From the NCBI GenBank assembly GCA_035279525.1, contig DATEHQ010000018.1, forward strand, positions 1 to 5,716: DNA of 5,716 nucleotides, given 5' to 3'. Positions 1-5,716 of this stretch are shown here, in pieces (the first letter of the stretch is position 1; each line of letters starts with the position of its first letter). This stretch comes from DATEHQ01 sp035279525. Lineage in GTDB: Bacteria > Chloroflexota > Dormibacteria > Dormibacterales > Dormibacteraceae. A program made the translations under genes and the position numbers. The notes under the pieces were generated by a model. That model was not told where the DNA came from. It saw nothing but the letters and a program-made list of their open reading frames with translations, and ran no database searches.

Positions 1-581
1 TGGTGGCCGCCGGACATAGCGGCGCCGACTACGAGCAAGGCGAGCAAGCGATCGCGGCCGGCGTCCGGTTTGGGACGCACCTCTATAACGCGATGCGCGC
101 CTTCCATCATCGCCGGCCGGGGCTGGTCGGCGCGCTGCTGAACGACTTCCGCGCCAGTGTCGGCTTGATCGCGGACGGCCAGCATCTCCACGATGCGACC
201 TGTGCGCAGGTGCTGCATTTGAAATCCCCGGAACACGTCGCGCTCACCACCGATCAAACCGCCGCCGCCGGCGTTCCAGCGGGCCGCTATTCGCTCGGCG
301 GTCGCGAGGTCGTCAGCGACGGCCTGGCCGTCCGCCTGGAGGACGGCACCTTGGCCGGCAGCATCGCCACCATGGACCAGCTCGTCCGCCGGATGGCCGG
401 CCTTCCCGGGACTTCTCTGGCGGACGCGGTCACCATGGCTTCGGTCGCGCCCGCTGCCGTGCTCGCCGAAGCTCGCCTCGGCAGCATCCGTGCGGGCGGC
501 TTCGCCGACCTGGTCATCCTTGATCGCGAGATGCGGGTGCGCCTGACGATCGTGAATGGGCGGGTCGTTTACCAGCGGTGA
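1..581 (+). CDS. nagA: N-acetylglucosamine-6-phosphate deacetylase, 3' part (5' end outside window)
   Basis: The family removes acetate from GlcNAc-6-phosphate to give glucosamine-6-phosphate in the cytoplasm, the committed step of GlcNAc use and cell-wall amino-sugar recycling. About 192 residues are visible, roughly the C-terminal half of a family usually near 380 residues. The frame is open through the left edge, so the GTG at position 3 is very probably internal. Numbering from that codon, the visible motifs are GHS (metal-ligand His 5), THLYNAM (His 26 and Asn 29, the same 21-residue spacing from the first His as in E. coli H195/H216), IADGQH (substrate His 61), TTDQTAAAG (catalytic Asp 84, equivalent to E. 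coli D273), GTLAGS at 115-120, and the amidohydrolase tail ADLVILD at 168-174. E. coli has Ala where Gln 85 follows the catalytic Asp. All active-site residues expected in this half are present. The gene overlaps the next one by 4 bases. The family call is firm; the N-terminal metal-ligand Glu cannot be checked. Confidence 0.93.
   Translation, partial: VAAGHSGADYEQGEQAIAAGVRFGTHLYNAMRAFHHRRPGLVGALLNDFRASVGLIADGQHLHDATCAQVLHLKSPEHVALTTDQTAAAGVPAGRYSLGGREVVSDGLAVRLEDGTLAGSIATMDQLVRRMAGLPGTSLADAVTMASVAPAAVLAEARLGSIRAGGFADLVILDREMRVRLTIVNGRVVYQR
578..581 (+). other. GTGA stop/start overlap joining nagA and the SIS gene
   Basis: The GTG start (578-580) and TGA stop (579-581) share bases. Such a 4-base overlap is the usual sign of translational coupling. 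It supports co-transcription of the two genes and the choice of GTG rather than a downstream start. Confidence 0.8.
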
Positions 582-1609
582 GCTCGTTCCGAGACGAGAT
601 CGCGGAGCAGCCGGAGGTCGCCGGCCGTCTTCTGCGGCAATTCGAGCGGGCGCAGGCCATCAGCCGGGCGATCAAAGCCGCCAACCCGGCGGGGATCCTG
701 ATTGCCGCCCGCGGCAGCTCCGACAACGTCGCGGTCTACGCGAAGTACGTTTTCCAGCTGCGGAACCGGCTGCCGGTGGCGCTGGCTGCGCCCTCCCTCT
801 TTACTCACTACGCCGCACCTCCGCGCATCGACCGATATTGCGTGCTCGGGATTTCGCAGTCCGGGGCTGCTCCGGACGTACGAGCGGTGGTCGAAGAGGG
901 CCGGCGGCAAGGTGCGCTTACGGTGGCCATTACCAACGAGGCCGATTCGCCGCTCGCGGCGGCGGCCGACTTCGTCATCGCGCTCCAGGCGGGCCCGGAG
1001 CGCAGCGTGCCTGCGTCGAAGACGTACACCGCCAGCCTCGTTGCCGTCGCCATGCTTTCGCAGGCCATCGATCCCTATGCTGACTTTGCCGCTGCCCTGA
1101 ACAGGATTCCGCAGGCGTTGCGCGACGTCGAGCAGCACGAAGCCGAACTGCAAACGATGGCTCGGTTGATCAACGGATCTCGCGTCATCGTCCTCGCTCG
1201 CGGGTTCAACCTCGCGACGGCCGAAGAGATCGCGCTCAAGCTCACGGAGACGAGTTACGTTCTCGCGCGTGCCTGGTCGGCCGCCGACTTTCTGCACGGC
1301 CCGATCGCCGTCATGGAGCCGGGGTTTCCCGTGATCCTGGTCGAGGCGCAGGGCCCTACCCAGCCCGAAACGCGCGAAGTCTGTGCCTCGCTGGCCAGGC
1401 TGCAGCCGGCTATTTTCCAGATCGGCGACGGAACGCCGCCGCTCTCGGGCGCGACCACGAGCGTCCTGCTGAACACTGGCCTACCGGAATCGCTCACGCC
1501 ATTTCCTCTGGCGGTCGCCGGACAACTGCTGGCGCTGCATCTCGCGACCTCGCGCGGCCTCGATCCCGATCGACCGCGGACGCTGACCAAGGTCACGAAG
1601 ACCAGGTAG
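578..1609 (+). CDS. SIS-domain glucosamine-6-phosphate deaminase/isomerase (NagB-II type, GlmS isomerase-like)
   Basis: A 343-residue protein with two tandem SIS sugar-phosphate isomerase domains and no N-terminal glutaminase domain. It therefore cannot draw ammonia from glutamine as GlmS does. The likely reaction is glucosamine-6-P to fructose-6-P plus ammonia. The N-terminus carries the family signature EIAEQP (residues 7-12), which supports the GTG start at 578. The first SIS domain shows ARGSSDN (44-50), GISQSGAAPD (91-100) and ASKTY (146-150). The second shows LARGFN (206-211), LKLTETSY (220-227) and LHGP (239-242). By motif comparison with E. coli GlmS, Lys 221, Glu 224, His 240 and Lys 338 (in LTKVTKT) match K485, E488, H504 and K603. 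GlmS has ET after SQSG; here it is AA, close to the SPD type seen in other SIS deaminases. The start GTG overlaps the nagA stop (GTGA), with only a weak G-rich stretch as ribosome site, suggesting translational coupling. Deaminase versus another hexosamine isomerase (AgaS-like) rests mainly on context. Confidence 0.85.
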   Translation: MSSFRDEIAEQPEVAGRLLRQFERAQAISRAIKAANPAGILIAARGSSDNVAVYAKYVFQLRNRLPVALAAPSLFTHYAAPPRIDRYCVLGISQSGAAPDVRAVVEEGRRQGALTVAITNEADSPLAAAADFVIALQAGPERSVPASKTYTASLVAVAMLSQAIDPYADFAAALNRIPQALRDVEQHEAELQTMARLINGSRVIVLARGFNLATAEEIALKLTETSYVLARAWSAADFLHGPIAVMEPGFPVILVEAQGPTQPETREVCASLARLQPAIFQIGDGTPPLSGATTSVLLNTGLPESLTPFPLAVAGQLLALHLATSRGLDPDRPRTLTKVTKTR

Positions 1610-1612
1610 GAG
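1608..1612 (+). promoter_or_regulatory. Ribosome binding site of the kinase gene
   Basis: AGGAG lies 8 bases before the ATG at 1621 and overlaps the TAG stop of the SIS gene (1607-1609). It is the only strong Shine-Dalgarno sequence visible in the operon, and it fixes the kinase start. Ribosomes ending the SIS gene would stop right on it, so reinitiation is plausible. Confidence 0.75.
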
Positions 1613-1620
1613 CTAACTGG

Positions 1621-2508
1621 ATGCCGCTGGTGCTCGGAATCGACATTGGCGGCTCGCGCACGCGTGGCGTTTTGTCCGACGGCGGCAAGGTGCTGGCGGA
1701 GGCCCAGGTCGATGGGGCCAATCCCTCGGCACTGCCCGAGGCCACCGTCGCGTCGCGGCTGCAAGCGCTGATTGAGAAGCTCGGCCTCCCTCACGGTGGC
1801 CAGGTCGCCGCCTGCTGCGCTGGGGCCGCGGGCAGCGAAGTCCCTGGGGCCGGCGATCGGCTGACCATGATCATCCGTGGCCTCCTCCCCGACGCCAGGG
1901 TCAAGGTCGTTCACGATGCCTACCTGGTCCTGGCCGCGGCTGACCTGGCGGTGGGGACGGCGATCATCGCGGGAACAGGGTCCGTCGCCTTCGGTAGAGA
2001 CGCGCGCGGCGTAGAGCTTCGCGCTGGCGGCTGGGGATGGCTCCTCGGTGACGAGGGCTCGGGAGTATGGATCGCGCGTGAGGCAGCCCGAGAAGTCTTG
2101 CGCCGAGTCGATGACGGGCAGGAACCAGGTCTGCTCACGACGGCGCTGATGAAGGCATGCGCCGTCGACGATCCACTGGAAATCAGGCGCGTGCTTCAGA
2201 AAATGCTCGAGCCCGAGCAATGGGCGTCTTTGGCCCCGGTCGTTTTTGAGGTCGCCGCCTCCGATTCGGGCGCCGCCGGTGTCCTGAGTCGTGCGGCGGG
2301 CGCCCTGAGCGACCTGGCCCTTTCAGTCCACGCGCGCCTGGGCAAACCTGGTCCGATCGTCCTGGCCGGTGGGCTGCTTCGCCATCAGCCGATTCTGGAA
2401 CGCGCGCTACGGTCTCGGCTCGAGCCGCACGCAACGCACCTCATGCGTCTCGATGCGCCCGCCGTGTCTGGCGCTGTTCGCTTAGCCGAACAGCTCGCGG
2501 CCGGTTAG
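1621..2508 (+). CDS. BadF/BadG/BcrA-family sugar kinase, probable N-acetylglucosamine kinase
   Basis: A 295-residue ATP-dependent kinase of the ASKHA (actin/hexokinase) fold. Phosphate-1 loop: GIDIGGSRTRG at 6-16. Candidate catalytic base: Asp 99 in VHDAY. Phosphate-2 loop: AGTGS at 117-121. GGWGWLLGDEGS at 136-147 is the hallmark of the NAGK/BadF group and closely resembles the GGWG..GDEGS segment of human GlcNAc kinase. The adenosine motif LAGGLL is at 248-253, and the C-terminal APAVSGAVRLA at 279-289 is also typical. The ATG at 1621 sits just before the first strand and has a good ribosome site, so the start is secure. Placed after nagA and a SIS deaminase, it most likely makes GlcNAc-6-P from GlcNAc for NagA. 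Glucosamine, MurNAc or anhydroMurNAc cannot be excluded as substrates from sequence alone. No reductase or dehydratase activator features (Cys cluster) are seen, which argues against a true BadF role. The gene ends one base from the convergent neighbour. Confidence 0.85.
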   Translation: MPLVLGIDIGGSRTRGVLSDGGKVLAEAQVDGANPSALPEATVASRLQALIEKLGLPHGGQVAACCAGAAGSEVPGAGDRLTMIIRGLLPDARVKVVHDAYLVLAAADLAVGTAIIAGTGSVAFGRDARGVELRAGGWGWLLGDEGSGVWIAREAAREVLRRVDDGQEPGLLTTALMKACAVDDPLEIRRVLQKMLEPEQWASLAPVVFEVAASDSGAAGVLSRAAGALSDLALSVHARLGKPGPIVLAGGLLRHQPILERALRSRLEPHATHLMRLDAPAVSGAVRLAEQLAAG

Positions 2509-2509
2509 C

Positions 2510-5500
2510 TTAGACAGGGCCTACGACCCTGGCTGCGCGCAGCCGCTGGGCATAAGGCGTCGCTCCGAGTTGCTCGTATTGACGCAGGGCGGCTTCGAGC
2601 ACCGGCGTCCGTTCACCGGCGGGCAACGCGTCGGCCAGGTACTCGCGCGTGCGAGCCGCCTCGAACGGATTGCCGAGCCGTTCGTACTCGGCCAACGCTC
2701 GCTCGAGCGGAGGCCGAGCACCGGCTGTATCGCCCTCCCAAAGTTGCAACAGTCCGGTGGCGCGATCGATCGCCGGCCCAAGCACAGCAACAGCCTGGCG
2801 GATCTGTTCGGCTTCGGGCAAGAAAGCCCGAAGCCCTGGGGCGTCGCGAAGCGCGACGAGGGCCTCCACCATGAGCACCACCTCCATCGGCGCCTCTTCA
2901 TAGGTCAACCGCCGCCTCACGGCGAGGATCTGTTCGGCCTCCTGCCGGGCCGCCGCCGCATCACCGGACGCTAACAGCGCAAATCCGTGGAGCGCTTCGG
3001 GTAACGAAGGATCCGACCAATTCATGGGGACCAGCGCCGCCATCTCCCTGGCACGCTCCAGATCACCGCGTTGAGCCAGGACCGCCGCGGAGATCAGCGG
3101 GCCGCCCCGTATAAAGGGGCACGTCATGTCCGGCTCCCGACGGAAGGCCGACAAGTGCTCATCGCGCAGCGCATCGATCCGCTCCCATCTCCCCAGACTT
3201 GCGTTTCCATAGAGGAGCCCATAAGTGGCGTGTAGTACGTCGTGGGGGGCGAGCTGTTTAGCCAGGTGGTAACTGCGTTCCATCAGCCCTAGCCCTTCTT
3301 CATAGTGGCCCTCGGTGTCCATGTATCGCAGCCCAATCCAGAAGAGGCCAAGCGCTCGGTCGCGGCTTGCGACCATGCGGTCGATCAGCGCCTCTTCTTG
3401 TCGCGTGTAGTCCATGGCACGCGCGTAGTCAACTTGAGTAATGGCCAGCCCGCTGAGGGCGCGGGTCGCGAGAACCTCAAGGTCGATGTCTCCGAGCTCG
3501 CGACCGATCCGCACGGCTTCCTCTCCGGCCTGGATCCGATCGGTCGTCGGAATTGCATCGATCTCACGCGGATCTCCCCTCCGCGAATTTCCGTAAGCGC
3601 GTAAAGCGAGCAGCCAACCGCGCTCTGGCGCTTCTGGACCAGCGGCGAGCCCGGCTTCGACATAACCGTCCACCTGCCGAGTCGGCGGCAGGACCTTGAA
3701 CCCGCCCCACCGAATGGCCGTCATCTTCGCGGACTTCACGAGCAGGCGTATGCGGTCCTTGCGCGTTTCAGGAGTCTCGCCCAAAGCGGCTATTGCCCCT
3801 TCCCACGCCGGTACGGCATCATCACCGTGGAACGCCCCCTCGTGATCGTCGCCGATCGCCTCGAGCACCCGCGCACGCTCTGTGGCGTCGACGGCCAGCC
3901 GCAGCGCATCCTCATGTAGCTCGAGCGCTTGTGGCACAGCAAACCGCTTGCGGGCGACGGCGCCTGCTGCCATCAATGTGGCGAAAGCCCTGGTGCGCAA
4001 CTCAGCGCGAGCGAGAGGATCGTCGGTCCACGCGAGGTCAGCGTCTTCGCCCAGGATCGCGGTCCGGTAGTGGTACGCGATCAGCTCCGCGAGTTCCTCC
4101 GAGCGATCTCCGGCGATTTGCTCGAGCCAGCGCGCTGCTTCAGCATGAGCGCGCGCCCGGCGGATTCGCGGGAGGCTCGCGTACGCAACGTCCCTCACGA
4201 GGGCATGTTTGAAGGTGAATTCGAGCTCGCCGCCGATGCCCGATGTCGGATGGACGGAGACCAGCCCTTTGGCCTCGAGTGCGAGCAGGCTCGACGTCAC
4301 GTCGGGGTCGGCGGTCGCTCGCCGCACCGGCGCCTCCCAGAACACGCGCCCAATGACGGCGGCTTCTTGTAGCGCACGCTTGTGGGCGGGTGGGAGAGCA
4401 TCGATGCGCGCACCCAGTACAGCCATCACCGTGTCGGGCAGTGCGGTCGGGAGCGGGCCGGCTACTCGCCAGCCGGATCCCTCACGAACCAGAAGTCCTC
4501 CGTCGACCAATCGTCGAATGATCTCTTCCAGGAACAGAGGATTGCCGTCGGCTGTGGCGACGAGGTCCTGCCGGAGCGCCTCGGGGACTTCGCTCCCTTC
4601 GAGGATCTCGCCCAACATCGTCGTGCTCTGCTGGTTCGTCAACGCGCGGAGCGCGAGCAAGGCGACCGCCTCACCAGCCTCGCCGAATTCGGGGTGGGCC
4701 TTGCGAAGCTCGGGTCGAGCCGTGGTGACGAGGAGCACGGGGCCGGTGGACCGCGCGAGTAACCGATCCATCATCGCGATCATGCGGTCCCCAGCCCAGT
4801 GCAAATCCTCCATAACGAGGATCACGGGGCCCGCCGCCGCACAGGCGCTGATGAAACGCGGCCAGGCCATCGATAGTTCGTTGTCCACGGCCAGAGGCCG
4901 AATCTTGTCCAGTGGGTTTTCTGGGATAGTGATCCCGGCCGTGAAGGCTAGCGCAAACACCGTGTGATCGACGGTTGCCTGGTCCGCCGACACGCGTTGG
5001 AGCACTGCTCCCACCTTTTGTCGGACCTGCTCGCGCGCCGTCGCCGCTGGATCATCGAGCGAGATCTGGCATTCGCGCCGAAGCAGCTCGCCGAGCGCCC
5101 AGTACGTCAGGCCGTCGCCGGTGGACGGGCAGCGTCCCTGCAGGATCGTCGTCTCCGGGTGGCGAGCCGAGGCCAGGTTGAGGAACTCGCGGACGAGGCG
5201 GCTTTTGCCGATGCCGGCCGGTCCCGAGATCAGCGCCAGGCGTGGACTGTTCGCATCCATCGCCTCGTGGAAGAGGCTGGCGAGCGACTCGACCTCCTGC
5301 TCGCGGCCAACCATGGCGACCTGCATCCCTTTGCGTCGGTCGAGGGAGTCGGCCAGGGGGCGCAGCACCCGCCGTACGGTCACCGGCGCTGACTTACCGC
5401 GGATCTCGCGTGCCTGAGGCTCACCGAAGACGAAGGCGTCGCCGGCGGCCGCGTAGGTTCGCTCCCCGGCCAGGATCGTTCCTGGCTCGGCCATCTGCTC

Positions 5501-5716
5501 CAATCGAGCGGCGACGTTGACGGCGTCGCCGGTCACGACGTTCTGGTCGGACGCGGCCATCACCTCGCCGGTGTTCACGCCGACGCGAATGGCGAGGCTG
5601 ACACCATGCTGCGCCTTGAACTCGGTGTTAAGCTCGGTTAGCCGGTCGAGCATCTGGCAAGCGGCCCGCAGAGCCCGCTCCGCGTCATCCTCCCGCAGGA
5701 TTGGGACGCCAAAGGT
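2510..5716 (-). CDS. Adenylate/guanylate cyclase-domain protein with AAA/STAND ATPase and TPR-like C-terminus (5' end outside window)
   Basis: At least 1068 residues are visible, numbered here from the first codon at 5716. The ATG at 5653 is internal, because the codons before it read TFGVPILREDDAERAL, conserved class III cyclase sequence. Residues 1 to about 125 are the C-terminal part of the cyclase domain: FGVP, the VGVNTGE strand, and GDAVNVAAR (63-71) with transition-state Asn 67 and Arg 71. The two metal-binding Asp residues would lie upstream of the window. VGREQEV at about 136 opens the ATPase module: Walker A GPAGIGKS (165-172), Walker B VILVMEDLHW (298-307), a sensor-like LLVTTARPEL (328-337), DGNPLFLEEI (390-399), then a winged-helix-like stretch with LPDTVMAVLGARIDALP (426-442) and FKHALVRDVAYASL (502-515). 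From about 570 to the end the sequence is helical and TPR-like, with a visible 36-residue repeat near the C-terminus. No membrane segment is seen, so it is probably cytoplasmic. By analogy with MalT/AfsR-like STAND proteins, the repeats would sense a ligand or partner, and ATP would switch the state. The output, cyclic nucleotide or otherwise, is unproven. Confidence 0.88.
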   Translation of the reverse strand, partial: TFGVPILREDDAERALRAACQMLDRLTELNTEFKAQHGVSLAIRVGVNTGEVMAASDQNVVTGDAVNVAARLEQMAEPGTILAGERTYAAAGDAFVFGEPQAREIRGKSAPVTVRRVLRPLADSLDRRKGMQVAMVGREQEVESLASLFHEAMDANSPRLALISGPAGIGKSRLVREFLNLASARHPETTILQGRCPSTGDGLTYWALGELLRRECQISLDDPAATAREQVRQKVGAVLQRVSADQATVDHTVFALAFTAGITIPENPLDKIRPLAVDNELSMAWPRFISACAAAGPVILVMEDLHWAGDRMIAMMDRLLARSTGPVLLVTTARPELRKAHPEFGEAGEAVALLALRALTNQQSTTMLGEILEGSEVPEALRQDLVATADGNPLFLEEIIRRLVDGGLLVREGSGWRVAGPLPTALPDTVMAVLGARIDALPPAHKRALQEAAVIGRVFWEAPVRRATADPDVTSSLLALEAKGLVSVHPTSGIGGELEFTFKHALVRDVAYASLPRIRRARAHAEAARWLEQIAGDRSEELAELIAYHYRTAILGEDADLAWTDDPLARAELRTRAFATLMAAGAVARKRFAVPQALELHEDALRLAVDATERARVLEAIGDDHEGAFHGDDAVPAWEGAIAALGETPETRKDRIRLLVKSAKMTAIRWGGFKVLPPTRQVDGYVEAGLAAGPEAPERGWLLALRAYGNSRRGDPREIDAIPTTDRIQAGEEAVRIGRELGDIDLEVLATRALSGLAITQVDYARAMDYTRQEEALIDRMVASRDRALGLFWIGLRYMDTEGHYEEGLGLMERSYHLAKQLAPHDVLHATYGLLYGNASLGRWERIDALRDEHLSAFRREPDMTCPFIRGGPLISAAVLAQRGDLERAREMAALVPMNWSDPSLPEALHGFALLASGDAAAARQEAEQILAVRRRLTYEEAPMEVVLMVEALVALRDAPGLRAFLPEAEQIRQAVAVLGPAIDRATGLLQLWEGDTAGARPPLERALAEYERLGNPFEAARTREYLADALPAGERTPVLEAALRQYEQLGATPYAQRLRAARVVGPV
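2515..2531. repeat. Small inverted repeat just past the convergent stop codons
   Basis: CAGGG (2515-2519) and CCCTG (2527-2531) can pair in a 5-bp stem around a 7-base loop. It begins 7 bases after the kinase stop and lies inside the 3' end of the cyclase-ATPase gene. No T-run follows on either strand, so it is not a classical intrinsic terminator. It could still aid 3'-end formation of the operon. A stem this short in G+C-rich DNA may be chance. Confidence 0.3.
2531..2544. repeat. Perfect 14-base palindrome GGCTGCGCGCAGCC
   Basis: The 14 bases equal their own reverse complement, giving a 5-bp stem with a CGCG loop, or a two-fold symmetric protein site. It directly abuts the preceding inverted repeat, so the two form a tandem hairpin block in the last codons of the minus-strand gene. 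It encodes part of the C-terminal LRAARV residues. A role in termination or mRNA 3'-end protection is possible, but no T-tract follows. Confidence 0.35.
2564..2707 (-). repeat. Protein-level TPR-like repeat at the C-terminus of the cyclase-ATPase
   Basis: Two segments share the pattern L-E-x-A-L-x-x-Y-E-x-L-G: LERALAEYERLG (2672-2707) and LEAALRQYEQLG (2564-2599). They are exactly 36 residues apart, close to the usual 34-residue TPR period. Both are followed by a second helix rich in Ala and Arg. They are the clearest of the degenerate helical repeats in this half of the protein. Confidence 0.6.
5350..5716 (-). other. Class III nucleotidyl cyclase domain (partial)
   Basis: This encodes the N-terminal visible segment of the large protein. 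GDAVNVAARLE (5498-5530) carries the Asn and Arg that stabilise the transition state in class III cyclases. In canonical adenylyl cyclases the adenine-selecting Asp (or Thr) lies seven residues before that Asn, as in D-x-x-G-x-x-x-N. Here that position is Val in VVTGDAVN. This VTGDAVN form is familiar to me from cyclase-ATPase fusions, so it may be a subfamily trait rather than decay. Whether it is catalytic cannot be judged without the missing metal-binding half. The domain boundary on the C-terminal side is approximate. Confidence 0.8.

Noticed and set aside
3..5. GTG at position 3 as the nagA start
   Set aside because: It falls inside the catalytic domain, one residue group before the GHS metal-ligand motif. 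About half of the family length must lie upstream.
569..1297. Antisense open frame of 242 codons over the SIS gene
   Set aside because: It is a shadow of conserved SIS-domain coding sequence, with an Arg-rich translation and no motif.
1255..2220. Long open frame on the - strand across the SIS/kinase junction (321 codons)
   Set aside because: It spans two well-supported genes in antisense, has low-complexity Arg/Gly/Pro-rich composition and shows no family signature.
2510..2545. Classical rho-independent terminator at the convergent junction
   Set aside because: Short stems are present, but no T-run follows on either strand, so only inverted repeats are listed.
4209..4967. Long open frame on the + strand opposite the cyclase-ATPase gene (252 codons)
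   Set aside because: It lies wholly antisense to clear conserved ATPase sequence, including Walker B. Its translation is Ser/Arg/Ala-rich with no recognisable motif, as expected of a shadow frame in G+C-rich DNA.
5651..5653. ATG at 5653 as the start of the cyclase-ATPase protein
   Set aside because: The 21 in-frame codons before it, up to the window edge, encode conserved cyclase sequence (FGVP, EDDAERAL). The true start is outside the window.
1..5716. Defence island, CRISPR array, phage or mobile element
   Set aside because: There are no direct-repeat arrays, transposase or integrase motifs, tRNA or attachment-like repeats. The STAND-like ATPase resembles common cyclase-ATPase signalling proteins more than a defence (Avs-type) gene, because it carries no nuclease or other effector domain in the visible part.

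Overview
The window is G+C-rich, densely coding bacterial chromosome from an organism I cannot place firmly. The high G+C, the frequent GTG/GCC-type codons and a very large cyclase/AAA-ATPase/TPR protein would suit a soil-type Chloroflexota/Dormibacterota-like or Actinomycetota lineage. That placement is inference from general style, not from a marker gene. I see no RNA genes, mobile elements, CRISPR arrays or integration scars.

Positions 1-2508 (+ strand) hold three tightly packed genes that form one amino-sugar operon: the 3' half of an N-acetylglucosamine-6-phosphate deacetylase (NagA), a SIS-domain sugar-phosphate deaminase/isomerase resembling the isomerase half of GlmS (NagB-II type), and a BadF/BadG-type sugar kinase resembling N-acetylglucosamine kinase. 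Together they would convert intracellular GlcNAc to GlcNAc-6-P (kinase), then GlcN-6-P (NagA), then fructose-6-P plus ammonia (SIS protein). Having a kinase in the operon suggests that uptake or recycling delivers unphosphorylated sugar, rather than PTS import. Any transporter or regulator would lie upstream, outside the window.

Positions 2510-5716 (- strand) hold one very long gene whose 5' end is beyond the right edge. It encodes a class III nucleotidyl cyclase-like domain, an AAA/STAND-type ATPase module and a long C-terminal helical TPR-like region. It looks like a signal-transduction protein and has no evident functional link to the sugar operon.

The two transcription units converge tail to tail with one base between their stop codons, so each must terminate inside, or antisense to, the other. 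Two small adjacent inverted repeats lie just past the junction. Only 12 bases (1610-1620 and 2509) are not assigned to a protein. I did not find a convincing undescribed system here. The items most worth a second look are the convergent junction, the apparently non-canonical substrate-selecting position of the cyclase domain, and the kinase/SIS-deaminase version of the GlcNAc pathway.
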